Assembly: GCA_018669005.1 (NCBI GenBank)
Contig: JABJAL010000055.1
Coordinates: 1 to 55,771 of the forward strand
Length of the DNA stretch: 55,771 nucleotides
Origin: Nitrospinaceae bacterium
Lineage (GTDB): Bacteria; UBA8248
Direction of reading: 5' to 3'
The notes beneath the pieces were generated by a model that saw only the letters and a list, made by a program, of their open reading frames with translations, ran no database searches and was not told the origin of the DNA. How positions within the stretch are numbered: the stretch's first letter is position 1; the number at the start of each line of letters is the position of its first letter. Positions 34,279 through 43,209 of this stretch are shown here, in pieces. The translations under genes were made by a program, and so were the position numbers.

Positions 34279-35121
34279 TCAGAGCGGAAAGAAAAGCGTG
34301 GGGAGGAGGGTCTCGGCCTTTTCCTCATCGCCCTCGATTGCGAGGCGTCCATCGGCGCGGCTCTGAGGGACGGGGAGGCGTCCTGTAATGAGGAGGAGCA
34401 TGTCGCCAGCCGTGGCGGAAAAAGTAGCGTCCACCAGATGGCCATCTGCCGAGTGCTCGCCAATCCCCATATCTATGCCCTTTCCATCCTCGACCCGCGT
34501 CGCCCAGCGGTAGCCGATATCAGTGAGGTCGAACGCGAAGGCACCCGAGAGCCCCTCTGCCGGGGAGAGTTCGTAGAATAGCTGGCAGTGTTGCCGAAGG
34601 TTTCGGGCGGCGATGGCGACCGAGGGGCCTGTTAAGGGTGCCGAGGGTTTGTTTTGAATATCCCACTCATGGAGCAGGTATTCATTGAGCCGCGAGAGGA
34701 TGAGCCTGCGAATGGGGAAATTTCGGCGGCGATGCCAGGTCATTTTTTCGTAGTCGGCGGGATCGAGCGAGGCGAATAGATCGATGACATCGGTGGTGCT
34801 CGCCTCGAAACGATCTGTGAGCGCGGGGCCATCGAGCCTTCCGATCTCAATGGCCATGTCTTTGCGCATCGTCATGAATTCCTCGCGCGTTTTTGCGCCG
34901 AAGGGAAAACCCAAATCCCCTTTAAGACCGTTTCGGACCGAGGAGGCAAAGAACTCGCCGCCGAAGGTGATGTGTCCCATCACCTGGGACGCCGTCCAGT
35001 CAGGACAAAAGGTAGGGGCCGCCCAATCGGCCTCGGAAAATTTGCGAAACCATTCGGCGAGGCGCAAGAATTCGCGCCGCATGGCCTCAATTGTCTCTTT
35101 TATCTCTTGAGAGTAGTCCAC
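34279..35121 (-). CDS. DinB/MDMPI-like (maleylpyruvate isomerase family) protein
   Basis: This 280-aa protein has the four-helix DinB-like domain: FLRLAEWFRKFSEADWAAP, then CPDWTASQVMGHITFGGEFF with the first metal His, and later LNEYLLHEWDIQ with the second His. The C-terminal domain resembles the sterol-carrier-like part of mycothiol-dependent maleylpyruvate isomerases. The family uses low-molecular-weight thiols; which thiol this organism has is unknown. The start is GTG, with AAAGGAA at good spacing. A UxxC selenoprotein follows 13 bases downstream, which hints at thiol chemistry. Confidence 0.85.
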   Translation of the reverse strand: MDYSQEIKETIEAMRREFLRLAEWFRKFSEADWAAPTFCPDWTASQVMGHITFGGEFFASSVRNGLKGDLGFPFGAKTREEFMTMRKDMAIEIGRLDGPALTDRFEASTTDVIDLFASLDPADYEKMTWHRRRNFPIRRLILSRLNEYLLHEWDIQNKPSAPLTGPSVAIAARNLRQHCQLFYELSPAEGLSGAFAFDLTDIGYRWATRVEDGKGIDMGIGEHSADGHLVDATFSATAGDMLLLITGRLPVPQSRADGRLAIEGDEEKAETLLPTLFFPL

Positions 35122-35151
35122 ACTTAATTCCTTTCTGGTGAAGATTATCCC

Positions 35152-37095
35152 CTACACATCGCGAATAAAGCGCGAGGCATAGGAGCGCACCTCGCGGCCA
35201 TTCAAGACATGGAAGCGGCGAATGCGCTCGACAGTCTCGCGCGAAAAACGCCCGAGGGGGATATGAACAAGTTGCTTGCGGTGGCGCCGAGCTATTTGAC
35301 GCCAGCGCGCGGCAGGCGGGCCCGGGCTGACGAGGGCAACGACCTTTTCTTGAGAATGAAGGCATGCCCCGGCAATGAGTCGCTCCTCAAGTGTTCGCGT
35401 GTAGTTAAAACGCGGGTCGCGCCACACATCCTCGATAAAGCGCGGCGGGTAGACAAAAAATGCGCCCCCGTACGTCGATTGTGCGACGCCGGGGCCAATC
35501 ACGTTCTCCTCGAACGGGGTGGCGTAGAGGCACAAGGTAGATTCTTCGTCGTGCTCGGCGAACCACATCGTGCGCCAGGCGTACTTGAGCGGATCCGCCG
35601 GGGTGTCGAATATGAAGACGACGACATCGAGGCTTCCGCGCGCAGGGGGAAGCTCCTTGACCCAGAGATCGCCCGTGTGCCAGTTGCGCAGGGTTTCGCG
35701 CATGTCGATGCCGTCCATGATCGAGGTCGTGAATTTTTCGCTCCGGGCGAGATCCTGGCCGAGGATGGCACGGGCCTGCTCGCGCACATGGGTGTGGAAG
35801 CTCTCGATTTTCGTGTCCTCGGGCGGCCAGGAGCATTGGGTGAACGGGTTCCAGCGCTGGCGCCAGCTATTCTTTTTTATCTCGGGGGGCCGGGGCTTGA
35901 GCTCAATGGCGCGCCAGGAGATCTCAGAGCCCTCCAAGCGGCTCTTCATGGGACCCACGCCGCCATCCGGGAACTCCGCCTCACCTATCCCGGCGCGGAG
36001 GCCCTCCCCTTCCTGGGGCTCTTCTTGATACGGGTACTTTCGTGCGCATTCGGCCAGGGTGAGCGCAAAGGCATCGCCGGCAATCTGCTGGGCGGCGAGA
36101 ACGAGGGTGAAAAGATCGGGGGTCAAGCGGCCTGCCTGAAGGGTGAGATTGCGCACGTACTGGAGGAAAATCTGTATCCGCTGGGGAGTGACCCAGTTAA
36201 GGGCCGGCTTGTATTCCCGCAACCACTCGGCGCGGGCATCGAGGATAAGTTCCTTCACCCCGTCTATCGATAGATTTTTATCGCCGCGAAGCTCCTCGCG
36301 CCGCTTTTCATAGAGCGCCGTGATGAAGGGAAGCTCGCCCAGGACAAATGCCAGTGTCGCCGCCTCAACCGGCCAGCGACGCGGCAGGCCTGGGTTTGGC
36401 GCCTCCTCGGGCACCTCAAATTTTTGCTGATAGGCCTGCCGCACCCAGTGCCAATCCATCGCCTGGCACACAAAGGCTATCTTCTCGAATCCTTCGGCCT
36501 CAAGGGCTCGGAGACGCGCCGCCATCCAGCGCACACGCGCCTCGCGCTGGCTGCCCGCTTTGGGCGGCGGCGAGGCCGTGAGGAGTGCCGCCGAGACGGC
36601 CTCCAGCGAAACCTTCTTGAGCGCATAGGGGTCCGGGAAAACGCGCGATTCGGCTTTAAAAACCTCCACCTCTATATCAATGAACACGCGGGGAACCCGC
36701 TCCTCCATCGCCGCCCGCAGCGCTGCGATAACGGGCTGGCAGGGATCGACGGGAACAAAATTAAAGCCCTCCTCCCCCTCCTCTTCGGCCTCCCCGGCAC
36801 GCTCCCAGGGCGAGGACACATCCTCAGAATCCTCGCCGCCCTCCTCATCACCATACTCGGGCGCCGAGTCCCAAGTTCGCACTTCCTCCTCGGCCGTCAC
36901 CACCGAAATCGAGGGGAGATCAAGAACCCCGTCCTCAACCTCTTGTTGAAACGAGGGGGGCAGCGGCACCGCCAGACAATCGGGCTCGAGGCGCAGCAGG
37001 CGCTCGCGCACCTCGACGGCGAAATCCCCGGAGCCGTGCACCACCGGGAGAACATGGATTTTTGGGGATATCGAGAGAAATGCAGGCTCGCTCAT
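35152..37095 (-). CDS. Large uncharacterised partner of a MoxR ATPase (DUF5682-like?)
   Basis: This 647-aa protein starts KIHVLPVVHGSGDFAVEVRE, reminiscent of the opening of DUF5682 proteins that occur beside MoxR ATPases; this is a weak resemblance. A Glu-rich acidic linker follows at about residues 75-110. Then come helical regions, and a C-terminal domain with DVVVFIFDTPADPLKYAWR, TYGGAFFVYPPRFIEDVWRD and VHIPLGRFSRETVERI. No MIDAS-type vWA motif is seen. It follows the MoxR gene by 12 bases on the same strand, so I infer it is the client or adaptor of that ATPase. Confidence 0.65.
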   Translation of the reverse strand: MSEPAFLSISPKIHVLPVVHGSGDFAVEVRERLLRLEPDCLAVPLPPSFQQEVEDGVLDLPSISVVTAEEEVRTWDSAPEYGDEEGGEDSEDVSSPWERAGEAEEEGEEGFNFVPVDPCQPVIAALRAAMEERVPRVFIDIEVEVFKAESRVFPDPYALKKVSLEAVSAALLTASPPPKAGSQREARVRWMAARLRALEAEGFEKIAFVCQAMDWHWVRQAYQQKFEVPEEAPNPGLPRRWPVEAATLAFVLGELPFITALYEKRREELRGDKNLSIDGVKELILDARAEWLREYKPALNWVTPQRIQIFLQYVRNLTLQAGRLTPDLFTLVLAAQQIAGDAFALTLAECARKYPYQEEPQEGEGLRAGIGEAEFPDGGVGPMKSRLEGSEISWRAIELKPRPPEIKKNSWRQRWNPFTQCSWPPEDTKIESFHTHVREQARAILGQDLARSEKFTTSIMDGIDMRETLRNWHTGDLWVKELPPARGSLDVVVFIFDTPADPLKYAWRTMWFAEHDEESTLCLYATPFEENVIGPGVAQSTYGGAFFVYPPRFIEDVWRDPRFNYTRTLEERLIAGACLHSQEKVVALVSPGPPAARWRQIARRHRKQLVHIPLGRFSRETVERIRRFHVLNGREVRSYASRFIRDV

Positions 37096-37107
37096 GCTTT
37101 TTTCGCC

Positions 37108-38058
37108 CTAGCGATCCGGATGAAGGGGGCTGTCATCCCCAAAGAAAATGTCCCCAAAATCCATCGGAGGCGGCTCATCGCCCAGCGCCTGCCTGCGGCG
37201 TTGCGCGAGCCCCTCTAAATCGAGGGCCTCCTCGCCGAGCACCTTGAGCAGCGATTCGCGCCAGGCCTCATCTTGGGCAAGCGGATGCTCCCGCTCCTGC
37301 GCCAGCCGCTTGATGGCGTACTGGAGAATGTGAATCCCGTCCCGTGGTGAGTAATCGAGATCAAGTTCATGGGCCTCTTGAAGGAACTCAACCGTCATCG
37401 CCAACATCTCCTCGCCCGCAAAGGGCAGGTGGTAGCGCATGATGGCCATCTCATCGTCCCTATCCGGAAACGCAAGCGGCAATGTGGGCTGAAGACGCGA
37501 GAGAATATAGTCGGGCACCTCGTAGGTCGAAGCATCATCGTTCATCGTCACACAACAACGAAAATCCGGGTGCGCCGCAACGGTGATGCCCGCAACGATG
37601 GACTCAACATAGCGCCTGTGATCGAGAAGGGGCGCGAGCGAGGCCCAGCTTTTCTCGCTCATGCGGTTGCCCTCGTCGATAACGCATATGCCGCCCTGAA
37701 TCATTGCCGTCACGAGCGGCGAGGCGTGATACGCAATGCGGCCCGACTCGGCGAGCACCGGCGTCACCAGCAAATCCTCGGGCCGCGTGTCGGCCGTCGC
37801 CTGAAAAATGTGGAGCGCCTGCTCGCGCTCCCTCGCCGCCGACATGGCGAGCGTCGTCTTGCCGATGCCTGGCGGGCCCGTAATCCGGGGGGACAGAGGA
37901 AGATCCTCATCCGCCACGATCAGCCAGCAAGCCTGCAACTGATCAAGCGCCTCTCTTTGGCCAATCCACTCCTGGGCGGACTCGGTCGGACGACTCAAAT
38001 GGAGCGAGACGCCATCAATCTCGGCGCTGCCTCCGGCTACCTTCGGTTCCTCGTGCAC
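37108..38058 (-). CDS. MoxR-like AAA+ ATPase
   Basis: This is an AAA+ chaperone-like ATPase of 316 aa. Walker A is [16 protein letters not shown] (near residue 60) and Walker B is [21 protein letters not shown] sensor 1 Asn is in [13 protein letters not shown] and an Arg finger region near [19 protein letters not shown]. The start is GTG, with AAGGGAG six bases ahead. MoxR proteins remodel partner complexes; the 647-aa protein downstream is the obvious candidate partner. Confidence 0.9.
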   Translation of the reverse strand: MHEEPKVAGGSAEIDGVSLHLSRPTESAQEWIGQREALDQLQACWLIVADEDLPLSPRITGPPGIGKTTLAMSAAREREQALHIFQATADTRPEDLLVTPVLAESGRIAYHASPLVTAMIQGGICVIDEGNRMSEKSWASLAPLLDHRRYVESIVAGITVAAHPDFRCCVTMNDDASTYEVPDYILSRLQPTLPLAFPDRDDEMAIMRYHLPFAGEEMLAMTVEFLQEAHELDLDYSPRDGIHILQYAIKRLAQEREHPLAQDEAWRESLLKVLGEEALDLEGLAQRRRQALGDEPPPMDFGDIFFGDDSPLHPDR

Positions 38059-38090
38059 ATCAAACTCCCTTGATTGAAAAGGCCCTCATC

Positions 38091-38825
38091 TCAGCCCTCG
38101 CCCAGCCACCGGCTCGGCTGGGGTGCCCTGCCCTTTTTTAAACGAAACTTTTCCCGCGCATAATACTCGATATGCGCCACAGCCTCCTCGATCAAATCCG
38201 TCACCAGGAAAAGTTTGAGATCGCGCTCCGAAATCATCCCCTCCTCGGCCATCTGCTTGAGAAAGTCTATCAGAGGCTGCCAGTACTCCGCGCCCATCAA
38301 AACAATTGGAAAGTGCGCGATCTTGCCCGTCTGTATCAGGGTGACAGCCTCGAACACCTCGTCCATCGTCCCCACCCCGCCGGGCAGGCCAACAAACCCG
38401 TAGGAATACTTGAACAGAAACACCTTGCGGATGAAAAAATAATGAATGTCCACCCAGGTGTCGAGATAAGGGTTGGGCGCCTGCTCCATGGGAAGCGAAA
38501 TATTGCAGCCCACCGACCTTCCCCCTGCCTCCTTCGCCCCGCGGTTGGCCGCCTCCATCAAGCCGGGCCCGCCGCCGGTCATCACCGTGAACCCAAGATC
38601 AGAGACAGCGGCCCCCACCTTGCGGCCAAGCTCGTAATAGGGATGCCCCTCATCAATGCGGGCCGAGCCAAATACGGTGATACAAGGGCCCACGAAGTGA
38701 AACACCCGAAAACCCTTGATGAAGTCCTTCGCCATCCGGAACACGAAGCCAAGCTCGCCTTTCCGTGAACTCGGGCCCTCCAAAAAAACCTGCTCGTCGT
38801 TACCCGAGCCGAAAACCTGACGCAT
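38091..38825 (-). CDS. LOG-family protein (Rossmann nucleotide-binding phosphoribohydrolase)
   Basis: This protein of about 244 aa is of the lysine-decarboxylase-like/LOG type, which cleaves nucleotide 5'-monophosphates (cytokinin riboside phosphates in characterised members). GSARIDEGHPYYELGRKVGA is followed by MTGGGPGLMEAANRGAKEAG and the signature VGLPGGVGTMDEVFEAVTLI. The frame opens GTG-ATG; the ATG has GGGAGAG at suitable distance. An N-terminal extension of about 40 residues precedes the core. It lies upstream of the MoxR operon, with 32 bases between. Confidence 0.92.
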   Translation of the reverse strand: MRQVFGSGNDEQVFLEGPSSRKGELGFVFRMAKDFIKGFRVFHFVGPCITVFGSARIDEGHPYYELGRKVGAAVSDLGFTVMTGGGPGLMEAANRGAKEAGGRSVGCNISLPMEQAPNPYLDTWVDIHYFFIRKVFLFKYSYGFVGLPGGVGTMDEVFEAVTLIQTGKIAHFPIVLMGAEYWQPLIDFLKQMAEEGMISERDLKLFLVTDLIEEAVAHIEYYAREKFRLKKGRAPQPSRWLGEG

Positions 38826-39008
38826 CACCTCTCCCTATTAAAAATACGAATAAAATATGCGTGTCCCTAAATGAGACACCCTCATTATCCCAGACTTCGG
38901 CGGATATTGCGCCCCGGCGAAAGGGGAATCTAATAAGAGGCACCCATTTGGGAAGCGCCCCGCCCTGGGATATATTAGCCCCTGGCTTTAATCGCCCTTG
39001 GAGAAACA

Positions 39009-40271
39009 ATGAACCTGTTTGAAGATCTCAAAGCGCGCGGGCTGGTGCACGATTTTACCGATCAGCCCGAAATGCTTGACGCCCTTGAGCGCGGCGGCAT
39101 GTCCGTTTACTGCGGCTTTGACCCCACCTCCGACAGCCTCCATATCGGAAGCCTAATACCAATCACCGGGCTCATGCGCTTCCAGCGCGCCGGGCACCGC
39201 CCCATCGCTCTCGTCGGCGGGGCCACCGGAATGATAGGCGACCCTTCGGGAAAATCAGAGGAGCGAAACCTCCTCGGAGCAAGCGATCTTGCCCAAAACA
39301 TCGCGGGCATCCGCGCCCAGATTGAGGGCTTTTTAGAATTCAGTGGGAGCAATGCGGCGCTCCTTGCCAACAACGCCGATTGGCTTGGGGGCATGAATTT
39401 TATTGAATTTCTCCGTGACGCTGGCAAGCATTTTTCCATCGGCTACATGATGGCAAAGGATTCGGTTAAATCAAGAATTGCCGATGCCGGAATTTCCTAC
39501 ACAGAATTCAGCTACATGATCCTTCAGGCTTATGATTTTCTGCACCTGTTTCGGGAAGAGGATTGCACCCTTCAGATTGGCGGCTCCGATCAGTGGGGCA
39601 ATATCACCGGCGGCATCGAACTTATCCGCCGCACGTTGAGCAAGCCAGCCTACGGCATCACCTTCCCGCTCATCACTACCTCGGATGGCCGGAAATTCGG
39701 CAAGACTGAGGCGGGCAACATTTGGCTCGACACAGAGCGTACCAGCCCCTACCAGTTTTATCAGTACTGGATACAGACGGCGGACGCCGACGTGGGCCGC
39801 TTTCTGCGCTACTTCACCTTTTTGCCGCTCGATGAGATCGAGGCGATTGAAAAAGAACACATGGAGCGCCCCGAAAAAAGAGAGGGCCAGATTCGTCTCG
39901 CCAGGGAAATCACCACGATGGTCCATGGTGCAGAGGCCACCGAGAGCAATATTCGCGCCTCGGAGATTCTTTTCGGCGGCTCGCTCGAGGGGATCGAGGA
40001 GCGTGATTTGCTCGCCGTAGCCGGTGAGATGCCCCGCACCACACAATCATCTTCCCTGCCGATCTCGGTGATCGATGTTCTTGCAGAATCTGGACTATGC
40101 AAATCAAAATCCATGGCCCGCAAGGATCTCAAGGGCGGCGGTATATACGTGAACAACAATCGGCGAGGCGAGGAGAGCGCAGAAATCTCCCCTGGCGACC
40201 TTCTTTTTGGCCGCTACGTTTTGCTCCGAAAGGGGAAAAAGAACTATCATTTGCTTGAGATCAATGCGTAA
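39009..40271 (+). CDS. tyrS: Tyrosyl-tRNA synthetase
   Basis: This class I aminoacyl-tRNA synthetase (420 aa) charges tRNA-Tyr. The HIGH box is DSLHIGSLIP and the KMSKS equivalent is GRKFGKTEAGN. The tyrosine-binding ILQAYDFLHLF and GGSDQWGNITGGIELIRR are intact. An S4 RNA-binding domain ends the protein (SKSMARKDLKGGGIYVNN). GGAGA precedes the ATG. The AAA+ ATPase gene starts 50 bases downstream on the same strand. Confidence 0.97.
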   Translation: MNLFEDLKARGLVHDFTDQPEMLDALERGGMSVYCGFDPTSDSLHIGSLIPITGLMRFQRAGHRPIALVGGATGMIGDPSGKSEERNLLGASDLAQNIAGIRAQIEGFLEFSGSNAALLANNADWLGGMNFIEFLRDAGKHFSIGYMMAKDSVKSRIADAGISYTEFSYMILQAYDFLHLFREEDCTLQIGGSDQWGNITGGIELIRRTLSKPAYGITFPLITTSDGRKFGKTEAGNIWLDTERTSPYQFYQYWIQTADADVGRFLRYFTFLPLDEIEAIEKEHMERPEKREGQIRLAREITTMVHGAEATESNIRASEILFGGSLEGIEERDLLAVAGEMPRTTQSSSLPISVIDVLAESGLCKSKSMARKDLKGGGIYVNNNRRGEESAEISPGDLLFGRYVLLRKGKKNYHLLEINA

Positions 40272-40321
40272 TACGGTATCCTGACCTCGGTTCAGAAATT
40301 TTTCCAAGGAGACAGACGCCC

Positions 40322-41863
40322 ATGAGCATTCTCGATAGATTAAAAGACGGCCAGGACCCCGAACCCGAAAAAAAAGCCCCTCCGGGGCAGGCCCCACAGG
40401 GACAAGCCCCCGCCGCCCCGCCCGCCAAGCCGGGTATACGGGTGGGCACAAAGGCCGGTGCGCCCCAAGGCGGTGCGCCTCCAGGGCAAGCGCCTGCGCA
40501 GAGACGGGCCGCACCACAAGAGCAGGCACCCGAGGAAGAGGTGCCCGAAGAAGACCTTGGCGAGTACGACCCGCTCTCCCTCCAGGCACCCAGGACAATC
40601 GATGAGCTTGGTGTGCGCCGAGACTTTCTTTTGCCCCATGTTCTTAAAACGGTTTTCGTGCTCGACACCTTCACGGTGAGCGAGGCGGCTGAAAATTTAT
40701 GCCTTCCCGTAAACATAACGAACGATTTGCTTGAAGAGTGGGTTGCGCTCAAATGTGTCGAGGTGACCTCGGCGAGCGGATACCAGGCCGCCTCGCGCCG
40801 CTTTGCGATGACGAGCGAGGGCCGCCGCAGAGCCCGCGAGTACATGAACCTGAGCGGCTACATCGGCGCGGTGCCGGTGCCGCTAGTGACCTACACCGAG
40901 ATGGTCAAACGCCAGACCGTCCTCAACGTCAAGGTGAACAGCGAGGGGCTGAAAAAAGCGCTCTCCCATCTCATTGTGAGCGATAAACTTTTCAAGCCGC
41001 TTGGCCCGGCGGTGAACTCAGGGAGAACTATTTTTCTCTACGGCCCTCCGGGCAACGGCAAGACGGCGGTTGCCGTGGCGCTCTCATCCTTGTTGGGCGG
41101 CCTCGTGGCCATTCCCAGGGCGGTGGAACTCGATGGATTCGTGATGCGGCTCTACGACCCCTCCATTCATATCGCCGAGGGGGAGCAGCCCGAGGACCGG
41201 CGCTGGCTCCACTGCAAGCGGCCCATTGTTGTCGTGGGCGGCGAGCTAACCATTGAGATGATGGAGCTTCGCATGGACCCGAGCTCAAATACCTACGAGG
41301 CGCCGCCACACGTTAAATCGAACAGCGGAATATTTATTCTCGACGACTTCGGGCGCCAGCTTGTGCGCCCGCGCGACCTGCTCAACCGCTGGATCGTGCC
41401 GCTTGAGAGCCGCGTGGACTTTCTCTCCCTCCACACCGGAAGCAAGGTGGAGATTCCCTTCGATCAACTCGTTATCTTCAGCACAAACATCAACCCCAAG
41501 GATTTGCTTGATGAGGCGTTCATGCGCCGCCTTCGCCACAAGATTTACATCGGGCCGCTTGAGCCTGCCGGTTTCCGCGCGGCCTTCGAGATGGCCTGCA
41601 AGAGCAAGAAAGTGCCCTGGAACGGCGATGTCTTCGACAAGCTCATCAAGGAGGTTTACGAGCCCCAGGGGCTGCCCTTTAACGGCTGCCACCCGCGCGA
41701 TTTGCTCGACCATCTCATCGACTTGGCTAAGTTCGAGGAGAAGACACCCGAAATGACCGAGGACCTTCTCATGCGGGCCTGCGAGAGCTATTTCGTGCAG
41801 ATCGAGGACGATAGCAGCGAGGCATTTACATCCTCGGCCGGCGTCGCCGATCTATTAAAATAA
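40322..41863 (+). CDS. AAA+ ATPase with Pro-rich N-terminus and winged-helix-like segment
   Basis: This 513-aa protein has a Pro/Gly/Ala-rich disordered N-terminus (about residues 10-75). A helix-turn-helix-like segment follows at about 100-180 (VLDTFTVSEAAENLCLPVNI). The AAA+ core has Walker A FLYGPPGNGKTAVAVAL near residue 240, Walker B GIFILDDFGR near 340 and sensor LVIFSTNINPKDL. The exact subfamily is not known to me. Similar ATPases occur near secretion/pilus or stress genes, but nothing here supports that. AAGGAG lies nine bases before the ATG. It shares a strand and close spacing with tyrS and the MFS gene. Confidence 0.82.
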   Translation: MSILDRLKDGQDPEPEKKAPPGQAPQGQAPAAPPAKPGIRVGTKAGAPQGGAPPGQAPAQRRAAPQEQAPEEEVPEEDLGEYDPLSLQAPRTIDELGVRRDFLLPHVLKTVFVLDTFTVSEAAENLCLPVNITNDLLEEWVALKCVEVTSASGYQAASRRFAMTSEGRRRAREYMNLSGYIGAVPVPLVTYTEMVKRQTVLNVKVNSEGLKKALSHLIVSDKLFKPLGPAVNSGRTIFLYGPPGNGKTAVAVALSSLLGGLVAIPRAVELDGFVMRLYDPSIHIAEGEQPEDRRWLHCKRPIVVVGGELTIEMMELRMDPSSNTYEAPPHVKSNSGIFILDDFGRQLVRPRDLLNRWIVPLESRVDFLSLHTGSKVEIPFDQLVIFSTNINPKDLLDEAFMRRLRHKIYIGPLEPAGFRAAFEMACKSKKVPWNGDVFDKLIKEVYEPQGLPFNGCHPRDLLDHLIDLAKFEEKTPEMTEDLLMRACESYFVQIEDDSSEAFTSSAGVADLLK

Positions 41864-41934
41864 GCGTCCCGCAACCGCGTCACACTTCCTGGGGACATGC
41901 CCCTTTTGCGCCACCACACGGATAGGGCCCCGGC

Positions 41935-43209
41935 ATGAGCGACGCTCCCAGCCAACAAGTTCGCTACGAAGAGCTCCCCGAGCTCTACCACACCTGGAAG
42001 TGGCGGGTGCTGATCGCCTACTGCGTCTTCTATTCGATGAACTACATGGGGCGCTTCAACTTCAGCCTCATTCAACCGGCAATTATCGAGGATATGGGCA
42101 TCACCAGCGCCGACACGGGCTGGATCAACTCATGGATGTTCTGGGGCTTTGCCTTCGGCGATTTTGTTCACGGGCACTTAGCCGAGCGCTTTGGCTATCG
42201 GCGCATACTCCTGCTGGGGGCCCTTGGCACCGGCCTGTTCAACTACATCGCGAGCTTTGGGACCACGATCAACGGCCTGCTCGTCCCCTGGGCCATCGTC
42301 GGTTTCGTGAACGCCGCGACCTGGGCGCCAGGCATCGGCATCATCGCCCAGTGGTGGGGACGGCGAGAGCGGGGACGCGCCATGGGCCTGGTGGGAACGG
42401 CGGCGGGCTTTGCGATGCTCGTCGTCTGGGTGGTGACGCCCTGGGTGGCGGGAAATTTTGGCTGGCGTGCGGCGCTGCGCTATCCGCCGATGATCATCTC
42501 GCTGCTTGGCGTGGCCTTTTATTTCGTGGCGCGGGACAAACCGCGCGATGTGGGGCTGCCCGAGTATGCCGAATCCGATGAGGTGTCGCTCCAGGCCGAG
42601 GCCGCCTCGGCGGGACGCGAACACGGACTTCACGCCTACATTCACCTTCTCTCAAACTGGCGTTTCTTCATCGCCTGCCAGGTCAAGGGCCTCGACAACG
42701 TCGTGCGCTACGGAATCGTTTCCTGGGCGCCGGTCTACTACGCCCAGGTCGGCGGAATGGATCTAAGAGAGATGGGCTGGGTCACCTTCGCCTACCCGCT
42801 GGGCTACATGTGGGGCCCGATTTGCGGCGGCTATATTTCAGATAAATTCTTCGCTAGCAACCGCTCGCGAGTCATCATCCTCGCCGGCTTTCTAAGCGGG
42901 GCGGCTGTACTTGGCATCGCCCTGATACCGGCGAACTCGATTCCGCTCGCCGTCCTTTTTCTCATCGTGGGTGGATTTTTCGTGAACATGTCGCCCATCC
43001 AGGCGCTTGCCGTCGATCTCGCCGGGAGGCGGCTTGCGGGAACGGCCTCAGGGGTGCTCGACGCACACGGCTATATATACGGGGCCCTGCAGGCCTGGTT
43101 CTTCGGCTGGCTTGCGGTGTCTGTGCCAAACGGATGGCTCTGGGTGTTCTCGATCATGGCGGCAACAAGGCTCATCAGCGTCGCCGCCATCTGGCGGGTG
43201 CGGGCCTAG
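41935..43209 (+). CDS. MFS transporter (OPA/GlpT-like branch)
   Basis: This 12-helix major facilitator of 424 aa has the loop 2-3 motif (GHLAERFGYRRILLLGALGT) and the OPA-like start NYMGRFNFSLIQPAIIEDMG, with DTGWINSWMFWGFAFGD in helix 2. The family imports organic phosphates or hexuronates and similar acids; the substrate is unknown. Its stop codon overlaps the stop of the convergent gene at 43206 in a CTAG palindrome. Confidence 0.92.
   Translation: MSDAPSQQVRYEELPELYHTWKWRVLIAYCVFYSMNYMGRFNFSLIQPAIIEDMGITSADTGWINSWMFWGFAFGDFVHGHLAERFGYRRILLLGALGTGLFNYIASFGTTINGLLVPWAIVGFVNAATWAPGIGIIAQWWGRRERGRAMGLVGTAAGFAMLVVWVVTPWVAGNFGWRAALRYPPMIISLLGVAFYFVARDKPRDVGLPEYAESDEVSLQAEAASAGREHGLHAYIHLLSNWRFFIACQVKGLDNVVRYGIVSWAPVYYAQVGGMDLREMGWVTFAYPLGYMWGPICGGYISDKFFASNRSRVIILAGFLSGAAVLGIALIPANSIPLAVLFLIVGGFFVNMSPIQALAVDLAGRRLAGTASGVLDAHGYIYGALQAWFFGWLAVSVPNGWLWVFSIMAATRLISVAAIWRVRA

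Noticed and set aside
35209-36273. Long plus-strand open frame (354 codons)
   Set aside because: It is antisense to the large MoxR partner and shows no family features.
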